A stretch of DNA of 64,000 nt from Gulosibacter sediminis (GTDB lineage Bacteria; Actinomycetota; Actinomycetes; Actinomycetales; Microbacteriaceae), in assembly GCF_023370115.1 (NCBI RefSeq), contig NZ_CP097160.1, positions 1,302,001 to 1,366,000 of the forward strand, in the 5' to 3' direction. Shown one piece after another: positions 1 to 8,475 of this stretch. Made by a program: the position numbers and the translations under genes. The notes below the pieces were generated by a model. The model searched no databases. It was not told where the DNA came from and saw only the letters and a list, made by a program, of their open reading frames with translations. The first letter of the stretch is position 1; each line of letters opens with the position of its first letter.

Positions 1-705
1 GAGGGCGGCGTCGCGCTGATGCAGGCGCGGGGCCTCGTCGACCTGCTCGTGCCCCGCGGCGGTGCCGCGCTCATCCAGACCGTCGTGCTCGAGTCGAAGG
101 TGCCAGTCATCGAGACCGGAACCGGAAATGTGCACATCTACGTCGACGAGTCGGCCGACATCGAGAAGGCCCTGCCGATCATCCTCAACGCGAAGACACA
201 GCGCGTCGGCGTCTGCAATGCGGTTGAAACGCTGCTCGTGCACGAGGGCATCGCCGACAAGTTCGTGCCGCTCGTCACCGCTGCGCTTACCGAGCAGGGA
301 GTGATCGTGCACGCCGACGACGTCACCCAGCAACTCTCGGCAAACTCGACCACTACGGCGGCGACCGACGCCGACTGGGAGACCGAGTACCTTTCGCTCG
401 ACATCGCGGCGAAGGTTGTGCCGTCGATCGACACCGCGATTGAACACATCCGCCGCTACACGACGGGTCACACCGAGGTGATCGTCACCGAGTCGCTCGC
501 GGCCGCGAACCAGTTCACCGACGAGGTCGACGCGGCCGTCGTGATGGTCAACGCCTCGTCGCGCTTTACCGACGGCGCGGAGTTTGGCCTCGGCGCCGAG
601 CTCGGCATCTCGACGCAGAAGTTGCACGCGCGCGGTCCCATGGGCCTCGCCGAGCTCACCACCACGAAGTGGATTGTCGAGGGCAACGGGCAGGTGCGGC
701 CGTAG
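1..705 (+). CDS. proA: Glutamate-5-semialdehyde dehydrogenase, C-terminal part (gene runs off the left edge)
   Basis: The protein reduces gamma-glutamyl phosphate to glutamate-5-semialdehyde with NADPH, the second step of proline synthesis in the cytoplasm. The frame is open from base 1, so the first ATG inside the window is internal. About 234 residues are visible. The segment [14 protein letters not shown] carries the catalytic cysteine (residue 72 of the visible part), and [10 protein letters not shown] and [11 protein letters not shown] are family blocks. The C-terminus ([11 protein letters not shown], then [14 protein letters not shown]) is complete. The N-terminal cofactor-binding half lies outside the window. 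Confident on family homology; no regulatory information is visible. Confidence 0.95.
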   Translation, partial: EGGVALMQARGLVDLLVPRGGAALIQTVVLESKVPVIETGTGNVHIYVDESADIEKALPIILNAKTQRVGVCNAVETLLVHEGIADKFVPLVTAALTEQGVIVHADDVTQQLSANSTTTAATDADWETEYLSLDIAAKVVPSIDTAIEHIRRYTTGHTEVIVTESLAAANQFTDEVDAAVVMVNASSRFTDGAEFGLGAELGISTQKLHARGPMGLAELTTTKWIVEGNGQVRP

Positions 706-755
706 CCTGAGTCGTTCGCGCTGTCGAAGCCCCTACAGCGCGATCGTCGATTCTT

Positions 756-2039
756 CTAGAAAGTCGCGCGACGTGCACGCGCCGCGAACGCGTCCAGGGC
801 GTCGAGCACTCCGTCGGCCTGCCAATGCCGGTTTCGCCTGCCCTCATCCCTCCGCCGTACGACGCCAGCCGCCTCGAGGTGGGGGAGCGCACTATTTGCC
901 GCAACATTGCTTACACCGAGGCGGCTTGCAAGGTACTGCACGGTGACCACTGGCTGCTCGATCAAGACGTCAAGAGCTCGACGCGCGGTAGAACCACGAC
1001 GCGCATCAAGCACTGCCTCCCAATTCGCCCGAACCTCACCGAGGTCATCCACGAGCCGCTTTGCATTCGCGATCGCTGCGAACGAAGACGCGGTGAAGAC
1101 TCGAACAATCGGCACCACATCGCCTTCTCGGTACGACGTGAGCGCTCGGAAGTAGTCCTCCGGCTCAGAGAGGAGGCCAGCAGAGATCGGCACGGTGACC
1201 TGCTGTGTTGTGCCACTCGAGCGCAACATCGCGTGTGCAAGTGCGCGACCGGTGCGACCATTGCCGTCGGGGAACGGGTGGATGGTCTCGAATTGGGCAT
1301 GCGCAATGGCGATCTGCGGCAGCACGTCAAGGTCATCTCGTCGCGCAAACGTAAGCAGGTCCTCCATGAGCTCTGGTACCCGGCCAGGCACCGGACCCAC
1401 GTGGGCAGCTGTGTGTGGAGTTGAGCCCCCAACCCACACTGGCACGTTGCGGAACTGTCCGACGATTTCAGGATCACGTCGTTCGAGCATGACCCGGTGC
1501 ATAGCGATCACGGCCGCGGCGTCGAGTTCGTCGGCCAGCGAAACTGCCGTTTCCATCGCACTCGTATTCGCAACGACGAGTTGCGCGTTCGCGGATCGAG
1601 CCTCGCCCAGATGGGCAAGCGCAACTTGCTTCGCACTCGCAGTGAGCTGTTCGACTTCGGAACTCGCCGAGCTTTCCGCGCGTAAGAGAATGGACGCGAA
1701 TGGTGCGTGAAGGGTGCCGACTTCGGCGTCGAACCGGGTGAGAGCGGCATATGCATCACTCGCCTCGACTCGAACGGTGTCGGGCAAATTGGGTGTAAGG
1801 CCGGCGATACGGGGAGGCACGCTCGCAGCAAACGGCTCTCTCGATGCTCGGTGCGATCTGTTCCAGCTGAGGTCGCTTGGGTCGTGATCCCAAGGAACCG
1901 GTTCAGTCGTGGCGGCAGGCCAGGCAGCGCCCGAGTTGTCCGCCTCGGGGATAACCGCCTTCATCAGCCGAGCGTCGGCGCTAGGCGCATCGCCTCGATA
2001 CCGCCCGGTCGCCATCGGCGAGGCCTCGTCGAGACCCAT
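756..2039 (-). CDS. Fic-domain protein with C-terminal winged-helix
   Basis: Fic proteins usually transfer AMP from ATP to hydroxyl side chains of target proteins. The 427-residue protein has the complete core HPFPDGNGRTGR at residues 254-265. The N-terminal part contains SSEVEQ at 126-131, matching the class II inhibitory helix pattern [S/T]xxxE[G/N] except for Q in the last place. The C-terminal 80 residues (ALDVLIEQPVVTVQYLASRL...) look like a winged helix. The ATG at 2039 is preceded by AAAGG at good spacing; a TTG at 2084 would add 15 residues. Upstream lies an AT-rich stretch with a palindrome, so self-regulation is possible but is inference. The gene is convergent with proA. The target is unknown. 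Confidence 0.9.
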   Translation of the reverse strand: MGLDEASPMATGRYRGDAPSADARLMKAVIPEADNSGAAWPAATTEPVPWDHDPSDLSWNRSHRASREPFAASVPPRIAGLTPNLPDTVRVEASDAYAALTRFDAEVGTLHAPFASILLRAESSASSEVEQLTASAKQVALAHLGEARSANAQLVVANTSAMETAVSLADELDAAAVIAMHRVMLERRDPEIVGQFRNVPVWVGGSTPHTAAHVGPVPGRVPELMEDLLTFARRDDLDVLPQIAIAHAQFETIHPFPDGNGRTGRALAHAMLRSSGTTQQVTVPISAGLLSEPEDYFRALTSYREGDVVPIVRVFTASSFAAIANAKRLVDDLGEVRANWEAVLDARRGSTARRALDVLIEQPVVTVQYLASRLGVSNVAANSALPHLEAAGVVRRRDEGRRNRHWQADGVLDALDAFAARARRATF

Positions 2040-2102
2040 GTCGTCAACCTTTCGCGTCGTGGCTCGGATCACAACCTTTACCAACCCTGCCGTATAATTA
2101 AT

Positions 2103-2115
2103 GTTACGCAGTAAC
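2103..2115. promoter_or_regulatory. Palindrome GTTAC-N3-GTAAC in AT-rich leader of the Fic gene
   Basis: A perfect 5-bp inverted repeat with a 3-base spacer lies 64 bases upstream of the Fic ATG, beside TTAATTAA (2117-2124). This is the most AT-rich stretch nearby and probably holds the Fic promoter. That it is an operator is inference. Confidence 0.3.
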
Positions 2116-2192
2116 CTTAATTAAGAGTGAGAGTAAGTAAAGGTTGCGATGCTCTTGACGTGATTCAAGACACACGTAACCGCGCGGGAATT

Positions 2193-2269
2193 TGGTGGGG
2201 CGAACGGGACTTGAACCCGTGACCGATGGATTATGAGTCCACTGCTCTAACCAGCTGAGCTATCGCCCC
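2193..2269 (-). tRNA. tRNA with CAT anticodon (elongator Met, or Ile2 if C34 is modified)
   Basis: Read on the minus strand, the acceptor GGGGCGA pairs with TCGCCCC, followed by A and an encoded CCA. The D-arm AGCTCAGCTGGTTAGAGCA and T-arm GGGTTCAAGTCCC are standard. The anticodon stem GTGGA/TCCAT encloses loop CTCATAA, giving anticodon CAT. An initiator tRNA is unlikely because the first acceptor pair is normal G-C. Choosing between elongator Met and lysidine-modified Ile2 needs a trained model such as tRNAscan-SE with a TFAM-type classifier. Confidence 0.93.
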
Positions 2270-2361
2270 GCAACCTGAGCAATTCTAGCGACGATCTGCC
2301 GATTGTTTGCATTCGCGAAGATTCGCTTCGCGTTCACCCGCAACTGGCTACGCTCAGATGC

Positions 2362-4911
2362 GTGAAGGCCTTCGATACGCTCACCGTTGCCCCCGTCCTC
2401 CCCGAAAAGCTGCAGCCGCTGCGCACGTTGGCGATGAACCTCCGCTGGTCGTGGCGCGAGCAGACTCACCAGTTGTTCAAGTCGATCGACCCGCAGCTGT
2501 GGAGCGCAACCGGCCACAACCCCATCACGCTGCTCCAGCGCCTCTCGGCCGAGCGCGTGGCCGGGCTCGAGGCCGACGCCGACTTCCTCCAGCGCCTGCA
2601 GTTCGAGATTGACGAGCTCGACGGCTACCTCGGCGTCGAGCGCTGGTTCGAGCGCACCACTCGTGGCAGCGAGGACGCGGCGACGAGCATCGCCTACTTC
2701 TCGATGGAGTTCGGCGTGCACCAGTCGCTGCCGATCTACTCGGGCGGCCTCGGCGTCCTCGCCGGCGACCATCTCAAGTCGGCCTCCGACCTCGGCGTGC
2801 CGCTTATCGGCATCGGCCTGCTCTACACCTACGGCTACTTCAGCCAGTCGCTGAGCCGCGAGGGCTGGCAGCAGGAAGGCTACGAGCGCCACAACCCGGC
2901 CGACCTCGCGGTCACGCCGGTGCTCGACGAGACGGGCGAGCAGCTGCGCATCTCGGTGAATTTCCCGGATGAGCGCGAGGTGCGCGCCATCGTCTGGCGG
3001 GCCGCGATCGGCCGCATCACGCTGCTGCTGCTCGACACGAACCTGCCCGAGAACCCCGAGGACTACCGGGTCATCACCGACCGTCTCTACGGCGGCGACG
3101 CCGAGCACCGCATCAAGCAGGAGCTCGTGCTCGGCGTTGGGGGTGTGCGCGCAGTGCAGCGCTTCTGCGAGGTCAGCGGTCTCGCGCAGCCCGACGTGTT
3201 CCACATGAACGAGGGCCACGCCGGCTTCCTCGGCATCGAGCGCATCGGCCAGCTCATCTCGGCGGGGGAGTCGTTCGAGACCGCCCTCGCGACCGTGCGC
3301 GCATCCACGCTCTTCACGACCCACACGCCGGTGCCCGCGGGCATCGACCGCTTTGACATGCACCTCGCCCAGCGCTACCTGCAGCCGCAGGCCGACGGCA
3401 CCTCGCGTCTCGCGGCCGGCGTGCCCGTCGCCCGAGTGCTCGAGCTCGGCGGCGAGGACGACCCGCAGCGCTTCAACATGGCGCACCTCGGCCTGCGTCT
3501 CGCGCAGTACGCGAACGGCGTCGCGAAGTTGCACGGCGCCGTCTCACGCGAGATGTTCAAGGACCTCTACCCGAACTTCGACGTCGCCGAGGTGCCCATC
3601 ACCTCGATCACGAACGGCGTGCACGTGCCGACCTGGACTCGCGGCCCGATCAAGTCGGTCATCAACTCGATGGCCGGCGGGCGCGATGTCGCGACGGCCG
3701 ATCGATGGCAGAACGCGGATGCGGTGGGCTCGGCCGAGCTCTGGCGCATCCGCAACGAACTCCGTCGCGAGCTCGTCGAGCGCGCGCGTGGACTCTCACT
3801 CGAGTCGTGGGAGGAGCGCGGCGCGCAGGAGGCCGAGCTCGGCTGGACCAAGAACATCCTCAACCCGGATGCGCTCACGATCGGCTTCGCCCGTCGAGTC
3901 TCGACGTACAAGCGCCTCACACTCATGCTGCAGCAGCCCGAGCGACTCCGCCACATCCTGCTCAACGAGGAACGCCCCGTGCAGTTCGTCATCGCGGGCA
4001 AGGCGCACCCAGCCGACATGGGCGGCAAGCAGCTCCTGCAGCAGCTCGTGCAGTTCGCCGACGACGCGGGCGTGCGCGACCGCATCGTATTCATTCCCGA
4101 CTACAACATCTCGCTCGGCAAGTTCCTCGTCGCGGGCTCGGACATCTGGCTGAACAACCCGATCCGCCCGCAGGAGGCCTCGGGCACCTCGGGCATGAAG
4201 GCGGTCATGAACGGCTGTCTCACCATGTCGATCTCGGACGGCTGGTGGGACGAGATCGCCGACGACGAGCTTGGCTGGACGATCCCAACCGTGTCGAACG
4301 CGGATGCGCACCAACGCGACGCGTGGGAAGCCCAGGCACTCTACGACATCCTCGAACACGAGATCGTGCCGCTGTTCTACGACCGCGACGCCCAGGGCAT
4401 CCCCCAGGCCTGGGTCGACAAGGTTCGCCGCTCGATGTCGCAGGTCGGCCCGAAGGTGGCCGCCGAGCGCATGGTGCGCGACTACGTCGAGCAGCTCTAC
4501 CTGCCGGCCGGCCGCACCGCCCGCATCGCCGCTGACCTCGACCGCTGCCGTGGCTTCGCCGACTGGCAGCAGCGCGTCATCGCCGGTTGGAACGGCGTCG
4601 CGGTGACCGAGGTGCGCAACGAGGTCGGCAACCCTACCGCCGGCGAGGATGCGCGCATCTCGGCGCGCGTCGACCTCGGCTCGCTGTCGCCCGAGGATGT
4701 CCTGGTGGAGGGCGTTGCCGGCCGCGTTGGCGAGTTTGGCGAGCTCGACAACCCGGTGCGGATTCCGATGGTGCCGCTCGGCGAGGGCCGCTACGAGGTC
4801 GCGGTTCGCACAAACGAAACCGGCGAATTCGGCTACACGGTGCGCGTTGTGCCGAACCACGAACTGCTTCGTTCGCCCGCAGAAATGGGGCTCGTTCGAT
4901 TCCCCGGATAA
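2362..4911 (+). CDS. glgP: Alpha-glucan (glycogen/maltodextrin) phosphorylase with DUF3417 N-terminus
   Basis: This cytoplasmic enzyme releases glucose-1-phosphate from alpha-1,4-glucans by phosphorolysis. It has 849 residues, the length of the actinobacterial/archaeal GlgP subfamily. The first 110 residues (VLPEKLQPLRTLAMNLRWSW) form the DUF3417 domain. GLGVLAGDHLKSASDLGVPL and MNEGHAGFL follow, and the pyridoxal-phosphate lysine is K613 in EASGTSGMKAVMNG. The start is the GTG that gives MKAFDTLTVAPVLP, matching the usual N-terminus, although no good Shine-Dalgarno precedes it. It may act with polyphosphate glucokinase elsewhere in the window in supplying glucose phosphates, but the two genes are not linked. 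Confidence 0.95.
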   Translation: MKAFDTLTVAPVLPEKLQPLRTLAMNLRWSWREQTHQLFKSIDPQLWSATGHNPITLLQRLSAERVAGLEADADFLQRLQFEIDELDGYLGVERWFERTTRGSEDAATSIAYFSMEFGVHQSLPIYSGGLGVLAGDHLKSASDLGVPLIGIGLLYTYGYFSQSLSREGWQQEGYERHNPADLAVTPVLDETGEQLRISVNFPDEREVRAIVWRAAIGRITLLLLDTNLPENPEDYRVITDRLYGGDAEHRIKQELVLGVGGVRAVQRFCEVSGLAQPDVFHMNEGHAGFLGIERIGQLISAGESFETALATVRASTLFTTHTPVPAGIDRFDMHLAQRYLQPQADGTSRLAAGVPVARVLELGGEDDPQRFNMAHLGLRLAQYANGVAKLHGAVSREMFKDLYPNFDVAEVPITSITNGVHVPTWTRGPIKSVINSMAGGRDVATADRWQNADAVGSAELWRIRNELRRELVERARGLSLESWEERGAQEAELGWTKNILNPDALTIGFARRVSTYKRLTLMLQQPERLRHILLNEERPVQFVIAGKAHPADMGGKQLLQQLVQFADDAGVRDRIVFIPDYNISLGKFLVAGSDIWLNNPIRPQEASGTSGMKAVMNGCLTMSISDGWWDEIADDELGWTIPTVSNADAHQRDAWEAQALYDILEHEIVPLFYDRDAQGIPQAWVDKVRRSMSQVGPKVAAERMVRDYVEQLYLPAGRTARIAADLDRCRGFADWQQRVIAGWNGVAVTEVRNEVGNPTAGEDARISARVDLGSLSPEDVLVEGVAGRVGEFGELDNPVRIPMVPLGEGRYEVAVRTNETGEFGYTVRVVPNHELLRSPAEMGLVRFPG

Positions 4912-4947
4912 TCGGGTTCCAACACGCCGTGCGGCTAAATCACAGGG

Positions 4948-4977
4948 TTGTAATTCCCCGATAAAGTCGGGCATAAT
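4948..4977 (+). promoter_or_regulatory. Candidate sigma70-type promoter for the DUF3145 gene
   Basis: TTGTAA (4948-4953) and CATAAT (4972-4977) are separated by 18 bases in the 164-base gap between glgP and the next gene. The spacing and -10 are good for a SigA-type promoter. No experimental start is implied. Confidence 0.45.
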
Positions 4978-5075
4978 TCCTGTGACGACAGTCGAATTGA
5001 ATATCGGCGGGCAGCATGCCTGAGTCACGAATGGTCGTAGGGGAAGACGCACCACACGTGAAACAGGAGGACAAC

Positions 5076-5579
5076 ATGGCTGCACCAACAACTCAGGGTG
5101 TGCTCTACGTACACTCCGCACCGCGCGCGCTTTGCCAACACGTTGAGTGGGGGCTTGGCCGGGCGATCGGCGAGCCCACTAACTTGCCGTGGATTCCACA
5201 GCCGGTGATTCCGGGCTCGGTTCGCGCGGAGTTTGCGTGGCGCGGTACGCCCGGTACTGCCGCGGCAATCGCGTCGCAGCTGCGCGGGTGGGAGCATCTG
5301 CGGTTCGAGGTGACCGAGGACCCGAGCGCGAACAACGACGGCGGCCGCTGGATGCATACGCCCGGCCTCGGCATCTTCTTCGCGCAGGTCGACATGTCGG
5401 GCAACATGGTCGTGCCGGAAGACCGCATTCGCTACGCGATGGAGATCGCAGGCGGCAACGCGACCGAGCTGCACCGCGAACTCTCGCTCGCGCTCGGCCA
5501 GGCCTGGGACGACGAACTCGAGCCCTTCCGCACCGCTGGTGACGAGAGCCCGGTCGTCTGGATGCACCGCGTCGGCTAA
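5076..5579 (+). CDS. DUF3145 domain protein
   Basis: A 167-residue soluble protein of the DUF3145 family, which is restricted to Actinobacteria and has no established function. The start at 5076 is fixed by AGGAGG five bases upstream of ATG and gives the typical N-terminus MAAPTTQGVLYVHSAP. Recognisable blocks are CQHVEWGLGRA, the aromatic stretch LPWIPQPVIPGSVRAEFAW, and HTPGLGIFFAQVDMSGNMVVPEDRIR. It has no signal peptide or membrane segment. It is 9 bases upstream of a membrane-protein gene, so the two are probably cotranscribed from the promoter at about 4950. Function unknown. Confidence 0.88.
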   Translation: MAAPTTQGVLYVHSAPRALCQHVEWGLGRAIGEPTNLPWIPQPVIPGSVRAEFAWRGTPGTAAAIASQLRGWEHLRFEVTEDPSANNDGGRWMHTPGLGIFFAQVDMSGNMVVPEDRIRYAMEIAGGNATELHRELSLALGQAWDDELEPFRTAGDESPVVWMHRVG

Positions 5580-5588
5580 CATCGGCGG

Positions 5589-6740
5589 GTGGATTCCAGC
5601 GCTGTCTTCGGCTACCTGACCATCCTCATCGCGTGGGGAGTGGTCATGCTCGGCCTCGCCCTGTGGTCGCGCGCGGCGGCTTCCGGGCTTCCCAAGTACC
5701 GCATCGCCGAGTATGTGCCGCCCGAAGGCGACGTCATCACGCACGGCCTCCTCACGCGTGCCGATCGTCGCCTGATTGGCGCCGCGATCGTCGGCCTCGC
5801 CGTTAAGGGGCGAGTGCGAGTGCTCGCGCCGAGCGGCGACAGGGGCCCAGTCGCGCTCGAGGCAGTGCTCGGCAAGGGCCTCACGACGCAAGAGCGGATG
5901 CTGCTCGACTGCTTTCGGCCGACGCGCCCGACCCCTCGTCAACAGCGTCGCTACGGCGAGGGTCTCGCCGAAATTGGCATCGCCGCCAGCAGCGGCGAGC
6001 AGCTCCCCGACATCTATTTCCTCAAGGGTAGGGGCGCCGACCGTCGGTATCAGCGCCGCCAGCTCGCACACTACTTCGACAATGCGCGCCAGGCGCTCAA
6101 GGATGCGGGGCTCGCGAAGCGCACGCAAAATGGCTTCTTCCTCGGCACGCTCTCGCTGCTATTCCTAGTCAGCTTCGCCGTGCTCGCCCTGCTCATTTTT
6201 GGAGCCATCTTGAATGGCGCCTGGTGGTTTGTGATTGTCGCGCCGCTATTCCTCGTCGGCTATTTCTTCATTCTTTTTCTTGCCGCCCCGCCCATTCTTC
6301 GCTTTACCGACGCCGGCAAAGAACTCCGCACCAGACTTTCGGGGCTTCGCGAATACGTTCGCCTTGGCGAACAGGAGCGACTCCGGTTCACGCAGACCCC
6401 GCAGACGGCGCTCCGCGATCCGGCGGGCACGCTCACGCCCGCGGGTCGCGCGCTCGGCCTTCAGGCCGTGCCACAGGCACGTAGCGCGGCCGAACAGTTC
6501 CAGCTCGACCAGATCATCCTCACCGAAGAGCTGCTGCCGTACGCTGTGCTGTTCGGTCAGGAACGTCAATGGGCGAATGAGTTTGCGCACTTCGACGCCG
6601 CGGGTATCCGCGCGCAGAACCTCGAGGCCGTCAGCACCACGATGGAGGGCATCGTCATTGTGATGGAGGTGCTCTCGATCATCGGGCAGGTGCTTCGCGT
6701 CATCGGGGCGATCGCCTCGTTCAGCGGACGCGTCGACTAG
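5589..6740 (+). CDS. DUF2207-like membrane protein lacking the extracytoplasmic domain
   Basis: The 383-residue protein begins with a membrane segment (about 5-27), then a cytoplasmic block EYVPPEGDVITHGLLTRADRRLIGAAIVGLA. A hydrophobic pair follows (about 195-245), and the tail contains GLREYVRLGEQERLRF and LPYAVLFGQERQWANEF. These last motifs are the conserved C-terminal part of DUF2207 proteins. The usual N-terminal signal peptide and extracytoplasmic beta-rich domain are absent, so this is a short form. The start is GTG at 5589, directly after the DUF3145 stop. A strong hairpin follows the gene. The role of the family is not known. Confidence 0.75.
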   Translation: MDSSAVFGYLTILIAWGVVMLGLALWSRAAASGLPKYRIAEYVPPEGDVITHGLLTRADRRLIGAAIVGLAVKGRVRVLAPSGDRGPVALEAVLGKGLTTQERMLLDCFRPTRPTPRQQRRYGEGLAEIGIAASSGEQLPDIYFLKGRGADRRYQRRQLAHYFDNARQALKDAGLAKRTQNGFFLGTLSLLFLVSFAVLALLIFGAILNGAWWFVIVAPLFLVGYFFILFLAAPPILRFTDAGKELRTRLSGLREYVRLGEQERLRFTQTPQTALRDPAGTLTPAGRALGLQAVPQARSAAEQFQLDQIILTEELLPYAVLFGQERQWANEFAHFDAAGIRAQNLEAVSTTMEGIVIVMEVLSIIGQVLRVIGAIASFSGRVD

Positions 6741-6769
6741 GGGCGAGCGCTGCCTCGCACCCGCCGAGA

Positions 6770-6809
6770 CAACAATGGCCGGGGCCCATTTGGGCCCCGG
6801 CCATTGTTG
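6770..6809. terminator. Bidirectional terminator between the DUF2207-like gene and fabF
   Basis: Two perfectly complementary 19-base arms (6770-6788 and 6791-6809; effective loop ATTT) lie between convergent gene ends. The stem core is GGCCGGGGCCC. No long T-run follows, as is usual in GC-rich actinobacteria. Confidence 0.85.
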
Positions 6810-6819
6810 CTGTACCGCG

Positions 6820-8073
6820 TTACGCGTACTTGCGCAGCGCGAGCACAGCGTTGTGGCCGCCGAAACCGAACGAAGTCGAGATAGCGAGCGCGCCGGGGGC
6901 GATCTCAACCTCCCGAGCCGAGGTCACCACGTCGAGCGGGATCTCCTCGTCAAGGTTCTCGATGTTGATGGTCGGGGGCAGCACGTTGTTGTGCAGCGCG
7001 AGCGCCGTGAACATCGCCTCGATCGCGCCAGCGCCACCGAGCAGGTGACCGGTCGAACCCTTCGTCGCCGAAACCGGCACCGAGTGGATGTGGTCGCCCA
7101 GCACTCGCTTGAACGCGTTGTACTCGGCGATGTCGCCGACGGGGGTCGAGGTGGCGTGTGCGTTGATGTGCACGACCTCCTCGGGCGAGGCGCCGGCAAT
7201 CTTGAGCGCCTCTTCGACGGCTCGGGCAGCACCCTCACCCTCGGGCTCGGGCGCGGTGATGTGGTAGGCGTCGGCGGTCACGCCGCCGCCCGCCACCTCG
7301 GCGTAGATCTTGGCGCCACGGGCGAGCGCGTGCTCTTCGGTCTCGAGCACGAGCGCGGCCGCGCCCTCGCCGAGCACAAAGCCGTCGCGGTCGCGGTCGT
7401 ACGGCCGCGAGGCATGCTCCGGGTCGTCATTGCGCTTCGAGAGGGCCTGCATTGCGGCGAACGCGGCGATCGGCAGCGGGTGCACCGCCGCCTCCGAACC
7501 GCCGGCGATGACCACATCGGCAAGCCCGGCCTGCAGGTGGTCATACGCGTTGATGACCGACTCGGTGCTCGAGGCACAGGCTGACACGACGGTGCGGATG
7601 CCTGCGCGGGCTTCGAGATCCATACCGATCGCGGCCCCGGGTCCGTTCGGCATGAGCATGGGAACGGTCAGGGGGAGCACGCGGCGGGCACCGCGCTCGC
7701 GCAGGGTGTCCCAGGCGTCGAGCAGGGTCCAGACACCACCGATGCCGGTTGCCCAGTCGACGAGGAGCCGCTCCGGCTCGATCGCACCCTTCTCGAGACC
7801 CGCGTCGGCGAAGGCCTCACGGCCCGCAATGAGCGCGTATTGGCTCGACGGGTCAAGCCGCTTGGCCTGCACGCGACCAAGGATCTCATTCGGAGACTCC
7901 TTGACCGTCGCGGCGAACGTCACCGGCAGGTCGATCTCGTACTTCTGCGTGGTCTCGGCGGGCAATGTGCGTGCGCCGGACTCGCCGCGCAGCAGTGCCT
8001 CCCAGGTGCCAGGTGCATCCGTCGCCAGCGGCGTGAACGCACCGATACCCGTGATCACGATCTTTTTCGTCAT
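6820..8073 (-). CDS. fabF: Beta-ketoacyl-ACP synthase II
   Basis: Condenses malonyl-ACP with acyl-ACP during type II fatty acid elongation. The length of 417 residues is normal. The catalytic triad is present: C166 in VSACASSTES, H306 in NAHATSTPVGD and H343 in KGSTGHLLGGAGA, with K338 before it. The start ATG is preceded by GAGGAAA. It is last in the minus-strand cluster fabD-fabH-acpP-fabF, 89 bases after acpP, and that gap holds a strong hairpin which could lower fabF relative to acpP. It ends just before a bidirectional terminator. Confidence 0.97.
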   Translation of the reverse strand: MTKKIVITGIGAFTPLATDAPGTWEALLRGESGARTLPAETTQKYEIDLPVTFAATVKESPNEILGRVQAKRLDPSSQYALIAGREAFADAGLEKGAIEPERLLVDWATGIGGVWTLLDAWDTLRERGARRVLPLTVPMLMPNGPGAAIGMDLEARAGIRTVVSACASSTESVINAYDHLQAGLADVVIAGGSEAAVHPLPIAAFAAMQALSKRNDDPEHASRPYDRDRDGFVLGEGAAALVLETEEHALARGAKIYAEVAGGGVTADAYHITAPEPEGEGAARAVEEALKIAGASPEEVVHINAHATSTPVGDIAEYNAFKRVLGDHIHSVPVSATKGSTGHLLGGAGAIEAMFTALALHNNVLPPTINIENLDEEIPLDVVTSAREVEIAPGALAISTSFGFGGHNAVLALRKYA

Positions 8074-8120
8074 GAACGTAGCTTTTCCTCGAGGGGACAG
8101 GGCCAGTGGGGTGGAACGAA

Positions 8121-8157
8121 CCGTGGTGGCCGCGCGAAGTTGAGGCGGCCACCACGG
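8121..8157 (-). promoter_or_regulatory. Strong hairpin between acpP and fabF
   Basis: A perfect 13-bp inverted repeat (8121-8133 with 8145-8157, 11-base loop) starts 5 bases after the acpP stop and ends 47 bases before fabF. No clear T-run follows on the minus strand, so a full terminator is doubtful. It could be a partial terminator, an RNase stop or an mRNA stabiliser that lets acpP be made in excess. Confidence 0.7.
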
Positions 8158-8162
8158 GCTCG

Positions 8163-8414
8163 CTAGGCCTCCTGGGCCTTGGCGATGAAGTCGACCGCGT
8201 CCTGCACGGTCTTGAGGTTCTCAACCTCGGCGTCGGGAATCTCCACGTCGAACTTCGACTCGGCGTTGACCACGATGGTCATCATCGAGATCGAGTCGAT
8301 GTCGAGGTCGTCGGTGAACGACTTGTCGCCGGTCACGGTGTCAGCCGCGATGCCCGTCTCTTCGTTCACGAGCTCGGCGAGGCCGGCCAGGATCTCTTCG
8401 TTCGAAAGTGCCAT
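8163..8414 (-). CDS. acpP: Acyl carrier protein
   Basis: An 83-residue carrier of growing acyl chains on a 4'-phosphopantetheine arm. The attachment serine is S41 in DDLDIDSISM, a DSI variant of the common DSL. The protein is acidic and helical as expected. The start is the ATG at 8414, preceded by AAGGAGA; the longer upstream reading frame is a shadow of fabH. It lies between fabH (61-base gap) and fabF, in the usual actinobacterial order. Confidence 0.97.
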   Translation of the reverse strand: MALSNEEILAGLAELVNEETGIAADTVTGDKSFTDDLDIDSISMMTIVVNAESKFDVEIPDAEVENLKTVQDAVDFIAKAQEA

Positions 8415-8475
8415 GGTGTTTCTCCTTGTTATGGGTGGTTGGGCGGAATAGGGGTCTGGGTGAGCTTGGGGCCAG

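Noticed and set aside
741-766. TTCTAGAA palindrome after proA, resembling the arms at 55344
   Set aside because: It contains the Fic stop codon (TAG) and last residues, the symmetry is imperfect, and it has no second arm; probably coincidence.
2193-2269. Initiator tRNA-fMet
   Set aside because: The first acceptor pair is G-C, and the anticodon stem lacks the three G-C pairs typical of initiators.
2260-3534. 424-residue frame antisense to the start of glgP, overlapping the tRNA
   Set aside because: No recognisable domain, and it runs through a tRNA gene.
4890-4920. Possible terminator at the end of glgP (CCCCGGATAATCGGG)
   Set aside because: Stem of only four to five pairs overlapping the stop codon; too weak to call.
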